57,522 nucleotides of DNA from Geosiphon pyriformis. Lineage: Eukaryota; Glomeromycota; Glomeromycetes; Archaeosporales; Geosiphonaceae. Made by a program: the position numbers and the translations under genes. This document shows positions 1 to 11,650 of the stretch, piece by piece. The stretch lies in NCBI GenBank assembly GCA_016748015.1, contig JAAOMT010000424.1, positions 24,722-82,243 of the forward strand, read 5' to 3'. Within the stretch, counting starts at the first letter, position 1; every line of letters begins with the position of its first letter. The notes beneath the pieces were generated by a model that was not told the origin of the DNA, did no database searches, and saw nothing but the letters and a program-made list of their open reading frames with translations.

Positions 1-700
1 CAGAGGAGCAAATGCCCAATACGTCAGTAGATGAACAAACCGAATTCAACTTTAGGGCACGCACCAAAGGGGATCCAAATTTTGCTTGACATCATATGAA
101 CAGAGGAGCAAATGCCCAATACGTCAGTAGATGAACAAACCGAATTCAACTTTAGGGCACGCACCAAAGGGGATCCAAATTTTGCTTGACATCATATGAA
201 CAGAGGAGCAAATGCCCAATACGTCAGTAGATGAACAAACCGAATTCAACCTTAGGGCACGCACCAAAGGGGAGCAAATGGCTAATACGCCAGTAGATGA
301 ACATGCCGAATTCAGATTTAGGGCACGCACCAAAGGGGATCCAGATGTTGCTTGACACCATATGACGCAGGAGCAAATGGCCAATACGTCAGTAGATGAA
401 CATACCGAATTCAACCTTAGGGCACGCACCAAAGGGAATCCAGATGTTGCTTGACACCATATGACGTAGGAGCAATGGCCAATACGTCAGTAGATAAACA
501 TACCAAATTCAGCTATAGGGCACGCACCCAAGGGATCCAGATGTTGCTTGACACCATATGACGTAGGAGCAAATGACCAAAACGCCAGTGTGAAACATGT
601 TGAAATCCTTTGAACACGCACGTACGCACTAAATGGGATCCAAATTTTGCTCCTAACCATCTGACGCAGAAGCAAATGGCCAATACGCCAGTAGGGTTGT
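1..700. repeat. 100-bp tandem satellite, about 7 units
   Basis: Units begin at 1, 101 and 201 with the same text (gagcaaatgcccaatacgtc and so on); the first two are nearly identical over 100 bp. Later units (about 271, 369, 468, 568, 668) are more diverged and slightly shorter. Each full unit carries a TACGTCAGTAG box, a GAATTC, a GGGCACGCACCAAAGG box and a CATATG. The array starts before the window edge, so its true length is unknown. The minus strand stays open for about 100 codons by chance of composition; 100 is not a multiple of three, so the encoded repeat changes frame and I do not call a gene. Confidence 0.93.
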
Positions 701-906
701 GCTTTACTGGGATAGTACTCACCTAGAAAAAGATTCTTCAATAAACATTTTATAAAAAAAACCTTCTTTTAAATGACAACCTAGATAACGTTTTTTTTTA
801 TTGATTAAGCTTTTATATAGCATACCGTCAGAACCTTGATATTTTTGAGCTGACTAAAGTCCAACGTGAAAAAAGAAGAGTGATGAAAACATCTAGCGAT
901 TTTATA

Positions 907-1012
907 AAATTTGGAGATCTCAGCCCCATTTGTCGATCAATCCAAATACATATTCATAACAAAGACACGAACGTGACAAATTTGGAGATCTTAGCCCCAT
1001 TTGTCGATCAAT
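907..1012. repeat. 35-bp direct repeat pair, 70 bp apart
   Basis: The string ttggagatctcagccccatt and its flanks at 907-941 recur at 977-1012 with one C/T difference (ttggagatcttagccccatt), followed in both by tgtcgatcaat. The spacer between copies is unrelated. It lies in the non-coding stretch 721-1164 between the satellite and the lipase relic. That stretch holds nothing else I can identify. Confidence 0.85.
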
Positions 1013-1164
1013 TCTTTTGGATTTGAGTAAAAGCATGCTAGAGTATCATTCGATTTAGTCGAAAAATTTATATTTTTGTATGAATTCGATATTTTTCAAA
1101 TATATATTTGCTAACGTATTTTCAATTGTTTAACTTGATAACATGTTACAACCAAAATATGCTC

Positions 1165-1890
1165 TTACATGCCATTCAAAACCAGTGTCAGAGAATCGGT
1201 TTTGAATATTTCCAGTTTTTTTATTGACAATTTACCCCTACACGAATATACCCCTTCATTATCATTGCAATCACATTATATTGTTGAAATCCAATACTCG
1301 GTCGGAGAATGTCTCATTAAATTACTCGTATGAATTGGCAAGCGAGGAACAATATCTTCATTGATCGTAACACGGTATTTCTGGAATCTTTTTTTCGTCC
1401 GTAATATCAGAGAATTAACTATCTTGGTAAACTTTTTATCTCCAATACGAGGTTGTTCAAAAGTGAAAACATTCAATTGAATACTTTTTAAGAGACCTAT
1501 TTTTATATTTGATTCATTTGACTTATATCCAGTATCACGTCTTATATTGTATAAATTTGAGTTATCTTGAAAGTTCTGATTCCTATCAAACTCCATTAAT
1601 TCTTTTTCCGTTGGTTGACAAAAGCCCATTATCGTACGGCACATTCTTTCCGAATTTTCAAAAGTCTCGCTGGCGAATTTTAGAGCATGGAAAAGATTAT
1701 AACTAATTTTAGAATGTTTAAAGATTTTATCTATAGTATTTGATTTCGAAAAAAACTTGCAATTTAAACAAATTGAGGTTATTTGTCTGATGCTAGATCC
1801 CAACCACTCACATTGATAGTCAATTGGTTAAAGAGTTTTCTTGAATAAATTTTAAGGCTTCATTCTTGATCGCTTTGCCAACCTCGTTCT
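1165..1890 (-). pseudogene. class-3 lipase (Lipase_3) relic, truncated and interrupted
   Basis: The minus strand 1803-1279 reads a protein whose C-terminal half matches fungal triacylglycerol lipase class 3: FTFEQPRIGDKKF (family F.FGQPR.GN), then YRVTINEDIVPRLP (family YRV.....DPVP.LP, holding the catalytic Asp), then HSPTEYWI (family catalytic-His region, H...EYWI). A TAA at 1276-1278 follows, yet the same frame continues with CDCNDNEGVYSC, which resembles the Cys-containing tail of these lipases, up to a stop at 1165-1167. The nucleophile motif GHSLGG is not present; a degraded stretch stands where it should be. Upstream coding similarity (1804-1890) is in a different frame with a stop, near a possible donor GTGAGT, so an intron may lie there. 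At about 1890 the gene is cut by a retrotransposon remnant. No secretion signal survives. Confidence 0.72.
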
Positions 1891-2925
1891 CAGTATTTAA
1901 TTTTTTGTTCTTCTGTTTTATTTGTTTTCTATTTAAAGCCCACTCTAGCCAACAGTTTCAAGACTTTTATTTCTGATCAAACATTTAACTAAAACTTATT
2001 TAGCCTATACCGTTTACTTTTTTAACCAAATATTTTCAGTTATCTTTAATTAACTACACCTTGAGTTTGAAGTTTTAAATAGCTATTTAACAATTAATTA
2101 AAACTTCTTTAAAAATTAAAAACAAAATAACTATTAAACTGCTCTTATTTTTAAGTAGTTCAGATTTTTATTCTAAACTTCAATGTCTAATATAATAAAC
2201 AACCAATATTTTACTTGTTTTTCAAAAAATTCAAGCTCTTGATTAATAAAATACAATATTCTTGTTTTTATTTTAAGAAAATGTTCAAAACTCAATTGAA
2301 TGACTGGAAGATATTGAAAAACAGCAACAGCCAATTAGTATAATAATAATTATAAGTTCAAGAATCTTTTGTTGCATGATTATCCAAAAACAACTGCCAA
2401 TATTGCTTGATAAATTATTAAATGATTTTCAAAAAATATAAAACAAAATAATATTTTCTTTATAATTCAATTTGAAAAAAATTTAAAACTTTTATTCTAA
2501 TATTAAAGTAACAAATAAAACATAAATAAAGCATAAAAAATCCAAAAAAAATGATTATTAAATATGCAAAAACAATTCAAAAGTTAATAAAATAAGTAGA
2601 CTTTAAAAAAAACTAAACCAAAAAACAGAAAATACATTTTTATACAAAAGAATTAAAAACAAATTTATCTTATACTTTATAATTTTTTTTGTTTTTAAAA
2701 ATAATTCAACTTTAAATATAATAGTTAAATTGATTTTACATATTAAAAATATTTAACAGATTAATTTTAAATATGTTTTTTTACCAAAGACTTTTTTGTA
2801 TTTGTTTTTGCTTTTCAAATAACTGTTACAACATTTACTGCTTATATTTAAGATTTTAATAAACAATTAATAAACAATTAATAAATAAATTAATAACAAA
2901 CTTAACATAATATTATAGTTAAAAT
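1891..2925 (+). mobile_element. G1-family Ty3/gypsy gag remnant, decayed
   Basis: Plus-strand sequence aligns by eye with the gag of element G1 (11740-12890) through many C-to-T and G-to-A changes. Examples: ccaacagtttcaagactttt against the G1 gag text around 11795, and ctcaattgaatgactgg against 12232-12250. The stretch around 2560-2610 (aaatatgcaaaaacaattca) matches the 12530-12560 region. No frame is open. It begins where the lipase relic stops and ends at about 2925 against an inverted LINE end. Confidence 0.7.
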
Positions 2926-4560
2926 TAAAAATTTTTAGTTATTTTATTTATTTAATCATATTTAATTATATATATTAGTCATTAATATTTATTTTTTTTC
3001 ATTTAATAAGTATAGTTTAATTATTATTTAGTATACAAAAGCAAACTAAGTAATTTTAATTAGATATAACTTATGTGCTTTCTACATATAACTAGCTATT
3101 TAGACTAATTAAAACAATACTATACATTCACAATAACTGTTATATTATTGTTTATACTTAAAAAAATAAATAAAACATATACAAATCAAAATTAACAATA
3201 AAAAATTCAATAATATTAAGCAAATAGATTATATTTATAAACAGAAAAACAGATAAACCACATAAAAAATTAGGTATTATCTTTATATTATTAACTAAGC
3301 TACTTTTTTTCATGTTAGCTCTGAATTTTAACTTAAATAATTATAATTTAATACAATATTTATTACCCAAGTGACAAATAAAATCAATTATTATTAAAAC
3401 AGTCTTTTTTTTATTATTAAAATTAATATTGTTTCTTTAATTTATTCTTTAAAAACAAAACTTTTATACAAAATTACATAAATATTAATATTTAAAATTT
3501 TCAAAAAAAATATACATAGCATTATTAATAATAATAAAAAGCAAGTCTTTATTAAAAATTTTTACAGTTTAGTATAACCAAAAAGAATATTAGAATATAT
3601 AAAAGCATTTTTTAGACAAGTAAATACATAATCAAACAACTCAATATTACTATATATTAAGCATAATACATTTAAATAGTCTCTATTATAAAGTTTTTTA
3701 TAAATAGCAACTAATAATTTTTTGTAAACTGCTTTTATAAAATATATATACAAAATAATCAAAGTTTTACTAATAAACTTAATTAATATATAAGAATCTG
3801 AGTGCCAAATAGAAACAATACAATATCAATTTATGTTTTATATAAACAAATTACTTAAAATCTCTGTATTAAGACAAATTTTTTATTAAACATAACAAAT
3901 AATATAATAAATATTATAAACAAAATAACAAGTATTATTTAATATAATTTAATTATTTGTTATAATAAATCTCTTATAAATTCTAATAAAAAAAGCCAAA
4001 TATAATTAAGCTATAAAGCAGACAAAAATATTTGTTCAATTATTATTAGTGTTTTCTAAGTAGTTTTTTATCTTTACTTATTTTACAAAAATGTTTTCTG
4101 ACTTAATTAGATTAGCTATATAATGTCTTTTAATTCAATATCTGTTCTAAAAATTAGGCCAAAAAAACTTACTCTTTAATATATATATTTATAATAGCTT
4201 GATTATTTGTATGTAAAATTACTAAGCAAAAAAAAAATACATTCTAAAACCAAAATAATTGTTTGCAATTTTGATAATATTAAAAACAATATTTTATATA
4301 TTTTGATATTTATATCCATATTAATATTAGAAAAATAAGTTTTTGTTCTATCAGTTACATTTGCAGTATCCAAATTTATTAATAGATAATTGGTGTAAAT
4401 ATTAATTATTTTAGTTTACAACTTATATAAATATTTATAAATATCCAAAAAAAAATTTGAATTAAAAAAGTTTGAATAGCCAAATTTTATAACAGTTATA
4501 TTATTTCTAATAGGGAAATTAATTATGTACATTGGAACTTTCTTAAACTATAAAAGTATT
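2926..4560 (-). mobile_element. 5'-truncated LINE remnant, 3' half of ORF2
   Basis: The minus strand repeats, in order, the C-terminal part of the LINE ORF2 seen at 33560-34790. IILVLECI near 4300 matches IILALECV (around 33590), RHYIANLIKSENI matches the RNase H region, and IVSIWHSDSYILIKFISK (about 3800) matches ASVxHSNSCMAAGFMSK. LYNRDYLNVLCLIYSNIE (3690) matches LYNKGYSSVLCLYCGKVE, and YVILYKSFVFK matches YTILCKKFVFK. The 3' end (tatgtagaaagcacataagt in reverse complement, near 3075) matches the end of the younger LINE at 34760-34790. The extent on the 5' side is approximate. All frames are broken. Confidence 0.75.
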
Positions 4561-4996
4561 AAATCTCTTAAATTTAGTTTTTTCTAATACTAAAAAGTCT
4601 TTTAATCCAAAACTAATTCTTGTTTATTTAACAAACTATCTTTAAAGACAATCCTAAAATGTTTTAAAAAATAAACTACATTAAAATAATAAAAGTTTCT
4701 TAAAATTTTGGACATTAAAAAGCAGTAAAAGTTATGAAATACATTAGGCAAATTATTAGTCAAAAAAATTTTGTTGTCTATAAAAATTTTTACAACTTTT
4801 ACTAAAAAGTTATTTACAAAACTAACTTTTAATTTAACTGGATATTATAGTAAATTTATAAGCACTTAACTTAAAACTTATAAATCCAAAAAATAATAAT
4901 TAAACAATTAACTAAGAATCTTAACAATATTAGAAAATACAATCACTAAAACTATCTTGGTTTTTGCTTGTACTTGTTTAAAGAATTTTTAATTAT
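4561..4996 (+). mobile_element. decayed Ty3/gypsy reverse transcriptase fragment
   Basis: At 4834-4860 the plus strand reads LTGYYSKFI, the strongly conserved gypsy RT/connection motif L.GYYRKFI. About 110 bases downstream ILVFACTCLKNF fits the family F.W...C..AF. The sequence differs from G1 and G2 (both read LASYY), so this is probably a further gypsy family. It is cut at 4997 by an inverted solo LTR. Confidence 0.55.
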
Positions 4997-5859
4997 TGTT
5001 ATTCATAAAAAAAAAGTACAAGAAAAAATAAAAAAAAACAGATTATAAAATAGATTAATTGAAGAATAGTACTTAATGAATAAACACAGTTTTAGAAAAT
5101 CATGATATATTTTCAGAAAATTACAATACATTTTTAAAAATAAGCACATTTTCAAAAAGTAATATAGAAAAAAAAATAAAAATATGTAAAATCTTATATA
5201 ATACGAATTATATATATATGATAAGAGTATTAAAACAAAAAAAAGAACAGTAATTAGAAAACAGAAGCTAAAAATAAATAATTATTAAATATTTCTTCCT
5301 TTAAAAAATAGTTTTCTATAACTTAAAATAGAATTATATTTACATTAATAAAATTATTTATTATTATCCAATTTATGTTATCATTACTTGATTAAGAATC
5401 TTAATCATTTTCTTACTATAATATTTTATGTTAATAAAATATAATATTTAATCATACTAAACCAATAGTTTTTGTTTATAGCTATTAATAAAATACTAAT
5501 TTCTTATTTTTATTTTTATTTTTTTTATTTTGTTTTCTTTATAATTACTAATTAATTAAAGAAATTAAGTACTAAATAATTAATATTAAGAATAGCTTAA
5601 TAAAAGACCTGTAAAATAAAAGTAAAAAACTTAAAAATAGCTTATTAAAAAGATATAACTGTTAAAATAAACTAACCATCATGCTAAAAAAAAAATTTCA
5701 CAGAAAAAACTATTATTTGAATTTTTGTTTATTATATAAAAAACTCAATTAAATCTTTTAAATACTAAAATCTTCAGATATTATTATCATTAACAGCTAT
5801 TAAGCATTAAGTTACAGATTTGTTATTTGTTTTAACAATTCAAATATTCACTTATAATA
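4997..5859 (-). repeat. solo LTR, inverted, decayed (copy c of the 39908-40760 family)
   Basis: The reverse complement aligns along its whole length with the solo LTR at 45457-46288. An example is tatttattattatccaattt here against the reverse complement of 45900-45960. Its start in that orientation (near 5859) and its end (4997, TGTTATTCAT) correspond to the TGTTAC...TAACA ends of the better-preserved copy at 39908-40760. Candidate target duplications (TTAT left, TTTA right) do not match, so the ends are approximate. Confidence 0.65.
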
Positions 5860-6540
5860 TTTAGTATTTCTTGTAAAATATAATTCAACAGAGAATCAAC
5901 ATTAATATTAACTATTTAAAAAAATAGCAGATTAAGAAACAACAAAAAAAATTATTTAAAATTTGTAAAATTTTTATTTTAATATTACTAAATATATTTG
6001 AAATTAACAAATAATTATTGGTTTACAAAATTAATTTTCAACTTTTATGTTAACAAAAAAATTATATACTACTTAAAAGACCAAAAATATTTAGAAACCA
6101 CTATTAAAATTTTTTATATGAAATTACTACAACACACTAGTTTTTGATAAAATTATAGTTTTATCCTAATTATTACAAAAATTAATTGCAAAATTAAAAG
6201 GTACATTCAACAAAAGTTTTTAATCATATTCATAGACAAAGACAAAAACAGAATACAAATATTAGCAAATACACTTAAACTAATTCAACTTTCTAATTAG
6301 AAAAATCCAGAAATATTTTTTCATTATACCTATTTTATTATTATATACCAAAAAGTACTATTTATATATTATTAAGATTTATATTATTATTAACTGTAAA
6401 GACACTTATAACTTAAGTTTATTTTAAAACAATTAGAAAAAATTACAATTACTAAAAACCTATAGTAATTATTTTAAAATATTTAAATTGTAATCAATAA
6501 TTTTATTAGGACTCTAATTATTGCTATTTTAACTTAATTT
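5860..6540 (+). mobile_element. possible continuation of the 4561 gypsy fragment (RNase H)
   Basis: Right of the inverted LTR, 6225-6290 reads DKDKNRIQILANTLK, which resembles the Ty3/gypsy RNase H stretch QKDKDG...AYASRTL. It lies at a distance from the RT fragment that would fit one element split by the solo LTR. Frames are broken and the similarity is short. The rest of the interval is AT-rich with nothing recognisable. Confidence 0.35.
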
Positions 6541-9500
6541 CGAATCTATTAGTAATTGAGCAAAAACCAAATCAAAAAAAAAAAACAATAATCAGAAAAT
6601 TAATAATCAAAACTTAATTTTAAATAACTCAAAAATTCAAACTCTAATTGTTTAAACTTAAAAAAATCTGAATAATCCAAACTCAATTCTTATTTTTTAA
6701 CAAAATTTACTTCTATTTATCTGAATTAATCTATTAATTGTACTAATAGTTGTTTTTTAACAATTATAACAATAATAAATACTTGCACCAATCACCAAAT
6801 TCGATAAATTTAATACTAAAAAAACAATATTTAAGTCTAACTAAATAATATGACAAAAACTATTATAGTCAACAGATGAGATAATATTAAAACTCTTTAA
6901 GCAATTTTATACTTTTTACAAAATACTGCAGATTTATAGTGTTAAAGTTTAATAAACAAGCCACTGGATTTCAATGTATTCAAAATTGCATTTTTACAAT
7001 ACTTTAATAATCATAATAGAATTAATTATCTGTTAACTAGTTTTACTACAATTAAACAAAATGATAATAAAGCAGTTATTACTTACTTAAAATGCTTCTA
7101 TAAGAATCTATACTAAATTCAAGCAGTTAATACTGACTACTTTACAGTATTACAAATCTTGAATCAATTTATTTATAAATTATATAGTAGTTTATTATAA
7201 TAAGTATACTTATTACACCCAAACACATTCCAAAACATAGTTACTTATGTCAAAAATTTTGAATTGGTTGAGTTCAAAACTAATTATATTCAAATTATAA
7301 ATCTAGTAATGAATAGATCATCTAAATTGAATACCAAATTGAAGCAATTTGAAAAATCAATTAATCAGAAAATTAAAGAATACTTAATTAACAATTAGAT
7401 AATTTATTAGTTTTTTTAATGTTATAACAATTCAGAAAACTATAATTGTGACATAAATCAGATATATATGTTATTATTAGCATCAACAAATTAACTATAA
7501 CAGCAAGAAATACATATCTGTTACTATTGTCATAAGCAAAAACATATTAAAACAGACTGCTATTTAAAAATAAATTACCAATAATCAAAAAATCAATATC
7601 AAAAACCCTAATTTCCAATTTCAAACACCAAATTATGTTAATAATTTGTTAAAGCCACAATAATACTAATCTCAGTATGCACAAATAATATATTAGCCAA
7701 TATATATATCTTTAATGTATTAAGTTTTAACATCTATAATTTATTAATTATTCTAAATTCAAATAGTTTATTAATTCTAATTAGTTTAAACACTATTTTA
7801 AAATACTGTGTTAATATTAATTAGAAGCCAAAAACTAAAAATTACTTATACTCAACAGAATTGAAAATTGGTAATAATTATATACCAACTAATTTCCAAT
7901 TCTTTAAACCAGTTTTTAGGATTATGCCAATAAAATTCAGAAAATAAGTATACTTAAAATCTAAATTTTTAGAATTATTTAAGTTTCTTGATAACTTTAG
8001 AAATTACTTATTAACAACATTCTACTAGCAATTATTACTGAAAATAAGTTACTTGCTATTATATTCTTATTTGAGTTGAAAAACTAATTAAAAACTTTGT
8101 TGTTTAGTGAACTTATTCTAAACACCAAATTTATTATAATCATATACACAAATACCAAAGTAATAGACAATTTATTAAACTTATTCTTAATAACAGATTA
8201 AAAAACAACATTATTACATAACAATTTATGGATTAATTAGATTACTGAATTGATAAAACTATTAATCTTAGAATTATTATTATTAATAGAATAATAAAGA
8301 CTTTTATTGGCAAAATTAATAATTTTTTTTTTAAAATCAATGGTTTTATCATATCAATTAAGATAATAGTAATGAAAGTTACACAGTATCAAGCTTTTAT
8401 TGATAATAATTGGCTGTTCAAAACCAATATTATACTTAATTAGAACATTTAAAAACTCTAATTAATATTTGGTAATTAATATATTTGAATATTTGCCACT
8501 TGCAGATACTTTAAAGTTTTTTTAAGAAAGCAATCATTGATTAAGCTAAAAAAAAGAAAGAGAAACCTATCTGAAAAGCCTATTAAGTTTTATAAACTAA
8601 AGATAAATACAATAAACTATCATTAATACTCTTCTAAAAAGAAAATAAAAATAAAAAAGAAAATAAAAAAAACAAATCTTAAATTATCACTATTATAAAA
8701 AAATTAGTAAACAGTTAGAATATTTTATACTTAATATTAGTATCAAAAAAACACCTATTTTATATTTCAATCAGGTGTATTTAATTATAATAAAAAGCTT
8801 TTATCCATGAAAGCTTAGATTTTGTCAAAAAAAATATGAAATCCATATCTGCTATTATTATAAAGCATGTTACTAAAAATGTTTTGAATACCTAAAATAA
8901 CAGAAAAAGTAGAACAATAAATTTTGTTTAGTCTGTGAAAAAACTTTACTAGATGAAGAAATATAGAACAATATTCTTGATTAAAAAAAATATACAATAT
9001 ATTATACCAATATATAATTCTTATTAGTAATTAAATAAGCAAAAAAACATTATTTAACACTATATAAAACTGAATTTTTTTATGTTTGAATAGTTACTTA
9101 CATGATAAAAACAAAATCTGGCAAATAACAAATGCCAAAATTAAATGTACTTTATTCAATAAAATATTAGTAATCAAAAACAATCCATCAAAATCTGTTA
9201 AAATTATTTTCATTCTAAATTTAGATATTTTTGTTGATATTATAAGCAACTTAAAACAATTTTATAAACATTACCAAAGTTTAACACTTACTTAAAAAAA
9301 GCAAAAACAGTATTTAAAACAATTAAATATTGTGATAATTATAACTTTATTTACAATTTACTACTGTACATGATTTATTTAATCTTTGAAGAAAAAAAAC
9401 CAATTAGCAATTGTACTTTTGAATCAAAATTAGAACTTAATCTTGATTTAAATTTCAATGATAATAAGAATAATAGTTCTAATACTATTCATAATAGTTC

Positions 9501-9840
9501 TAATACTATTCATAATAACAATAATAATAACAATAATTTAAACTTTAATAAAAACTTCAAACAATATATTACACTTTCAAATCTCTCAAGAAAACAAGAA
9601 CTTAAATGGTTCAATAATAACAACAAAGATATTATACCAGAATGTACATATAATATTAATACAGAGTTTAATTTTAAATATTCCAGAAAAATTGCTATCA
9701 GATTGGAATCTTATTTACATAATAGCATAAATTTAAAATTAATATTAAAAATTTCAGTAATAACAATAATACAATTAGCATTTAAATCTAATTTAGCAAA
9801 AAAAATTAGATCAATTGTGTATTAATTTGGGTTTTTTGCT
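6541..9840 (+). mobile_element. G2-family Ty3/gypsy remnant: gag, protease, Cys module, dUTPase
   Basis: Fingerprints follow the order of G2 (20560-24000). ITKFDKFN at 6795 matches ITKIPEFN, and ILNQFIYKLYSSLL at 7165 matches ILDQFITGLKDKLI. The Gag zinc knuckle CYYCHKQKHIKTDC at 7519-7560 is a perfect CX2CX4HX4C. VTQYQAFIDNNWLFKTN at 8377 matches SQYQALVENDWLKKAN after the protease. YEIHICYYYKAC and FCLVCEKTLLDEE at 8840-8970 match the Cys-rich module (YENHICYYCKAC, PCLTCGDMLLEE). A dUTPase-like frame follows. The copy ends where the old LINE begins, so RT and integrase are missing. Stops are frequent. Confidence 0.8.
9370..9825 (+). pseudogene. truncated dUTPase-like domain of the old G2-family copy
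   Basis: An open frame of 151 codons. LKWFNNNNKDIIPE matches LKYFNNNGQGIKPK just before the dUTPase of G2, NINTEFNFKYSRK sits on motif 1 (DAGYNLRYPGK), and QLAFKSNLAKKIRS sits on motif 2 (QITSQSSLASKGIN). Motifs 3 to 5 are absent. The key acidic residue of motif 1 and the Ser-rich core of motif 2 are changed. An Asn-rich insertion near residues 35-60 contains a duplicated 21-base unit (9474-9515). This is a relic that happens to be open, not a working enzyme. Confidence 0.6.
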
Positions 9841-10529
9841 GTTTTTATATCTAAATAAGTAATTTAGTTTAAAAAATTGTTATATATAATATTAAAAATA
9901 TGAATAATTTAACTAAACAGAAAAACATTGTTTATTAATATTTGGAGTTTGATAATATAATTTTTGTTGTTACTAAAACTAAGTTAAAGTCTACTATTAA
10001 GTTATAAAATAAAGATAAGTTTAATAGTATTTAGATCTTTATATTAAATTTAGATAAGAGTTTTTTCAATATTAATATAGTTTTTATTATAAATTGTTTT
10101 TTGGTTTGACACATATTTACAATTAAAGAAGTTTTTAGCAGAATTATTTTAGTTTAATTTTTATTTAAGCACAATTTTTTGGTTATAATTTTGGATTTAT
10201 ATGCTAATATATTAGCTAAGATAAAGTTTGATCAAGTTTTTAATATTAATTCTATTATCTTTAAGACAATAAGTTTTAGCTTTTTTGTGGCTTTAAATGA
10301 GAATTTTAATAAAAATAGTTTTAATAAAAAGAATACAAACTTTAAAAAAATATTTAGATATAAATTTAGTTAATTTATTAAATGATTATTTTTTAGTTAA
10401 GGCTTTTATCAAAAACAATCTCAAAAAAGTCAAAAAATTATTGATTATATTTTTATGAATAAGAGTTTGTTATTAATAGTTGTAAATTATAGAAATTTTG
10501 GTAAAAATTTTTTTTTTCTTTGTTTTAAA
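9841..10529 (+). mobile_element. old LINE, ORF2 endonuclease part (5' piece)
   Basis: Plus-strand reading KQKNIVY..LEFDNIIFVVTK followed by TKLKSTIK and KDKFN matches the start of ORF2 in the younger LINE (KQKDVVH.HRNSENLVLIVIK, TKLRSSIR, KNKFN at 30126-30230). Near 10400-10480 SQKSKNY.LYFYE.EFVINSC matches SQKVAKTINYMFVSSNLVNAVIDC of the endonuclease. The piece stops near 10529; the matching continuation starts near 34851, so the younger LINE has split one older copy. The 5' part (ORF1) is missing. Confidence 0.72.
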
Positions 10530-10960
10530 TTCCCAAAAAAAGTCAAAAAAGTTTTTTGAAAGAAGTTTTTTATCATTTAGTATAATAAATTAAAACCATT
10601 TTTACTCGATTATGAGGCTGTTATTGGCTTTTATGTTGCTGCCATAATGAAAACTACTAAAAATTCTGGTTTTGGTAGTGGTTTAAAGTCTGTGCTGTCA
10701 AGAAAAAAAAAAGAAGTGGTGTTCTAGTGAATAATATCAAAACTAAGAATGTTTCTAATAAAATAATGAGTGGTTATTTTTGGAGTTCTGAAACTGGTAA
10801 TACTATAGAATCTGAGAGTGTTGATATAGAAGAAAAGTATCTGATTGAGAAAACCAGTTTTAATTATAGTAGTGTTATGGTTGAAATACATAGTTTTTAT
10901 TAATTATCACATGTATTAGCCAATAATGTCATATAATTAGCCACCCTATTTTTAGATAAT

Positions 10961-11080
10961 AATCATTGACCTGATCAATGACCTGACTGTTGACCTGATC
11001 ATTGACCTGATCATTGACCTAATCATTGACTTGATTGTTGACCTGATCATTGACCTGATTGTTGACCTGGTCGTTGACCA
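10961..11080 (+). repeat. 12-bp tandem array, 10 units, in G1 U3
   Basis: Consensus GATCATTGACCT repeated ten times with variants (gattgttgacct, gatcaatgacct). The 3' LTR carries ten units at 18010-18129, the G3 5' LTR ten at 36770-36889 and the G3 3' LTR only six at 44693-44764. It ends 11 bases before the TATA box. By position it may be an enhancer with repeated TTGACC factor sites; that is inference. Confidence 0.93.
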
Positions 11081-11091
11081 CTTTAGACAGC

Positions 11092-11098
11092 TATATAA
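11092..11098 (+). promoter_or_regulatory. G1 TATA box
   Basis: TATATAA in agctatataagcgatg, just downstream of the 12-bp array. The same box is kept in the G1 3' LTR (18141) and in both G3 LTRs. It probably sets the start of genomic RNA. Confidence 0.7.
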
Positions 11099-11604
11099 GC
11101 GATGATTCTCTCAGCTGTAGAAAGACATGATCAAAGTAATGAAATAAACAATATTAATTACTCCCTCTCATAATCGCTTATTCCCCTTTCCTTACCTTCA
11201 AGTATCTACTTGTTGGCATTCACATATCTTATCTTTTCCTCTTCTTGATTTGTATTTGTTAGAATTAGCCTGAGAAGCAATTGGCTTGCTCTTGTAATTC
11301 ATTGAATAAAGAAACGATTGAAAAGTACAATGATATCTGTTATTAATTCTAAGAATTGCTGAGTTGAGGCATAGAATAATAGCAGTAGTGTTATCTTGTT
11401 GACAATCACGGACTATTTTTTTACCTTCAGATTTAAGAAAAGATTAGCAACTGTGATTTTTATGAGACTGATCATGCACATTGAATTCCTACTTATTCAA
11501 TTTGCTCCCTTATTGTAATTCCCTCTTTGTTTATTTCCATCACCATACAATACTGTTCTCCCTTGCTATCCGTTAGCTTGTTATTCCAACCTGTAACATA
11601 AAAG

Positions 11605-11620
11605 TGGTGCTCCCTGTGAG
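11605..11620 (+). promoter_or_regulatory. G1 primer binding site
   Basis: TGGTGCTCCCTGTGAG starts six bases after the LTR end and begins with TGG, complementary to a tRNA 3' CCA. G2 has TGGTGCTCTCTCACAG at its own site. The shared first eight bases suggest a similar tRNA primer; I cannot name the tRNA. G3 reads TAG in place of TGG. Confidence 0.75.
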
Positions 11621-11650
11621 ATTGTCAAAATTCACTTATTCCCTTATTGT

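Larger units (their letters stand above)
10873..11598 (+). repeat. G1 5' LTR
   Basis: 726 bp, TGTTATGGTTG to CTGTAACA, same length as the 3' LTR. The U3 part holds a 12-bp array at 10961-11080, directly followed by TATATAA at 11092-11098. The remainder (R/U5) has no other recognised signal. Confidence 0.95.

Noticed and set aside
124-741. Minus-strand repeat protein (LVRAL.LNS.CSSTDVLAICS) in the satellite
   Set aside because: The unit length of about 100 bases is not a multiple of three, frames are not kept over the array, and no start or domain is supported.
10961-11080. CRISPR-like array
   Set aside because: The 12-bp units are directly adjacent with no unique spacers, inside an LTR of a eukaryotic element.
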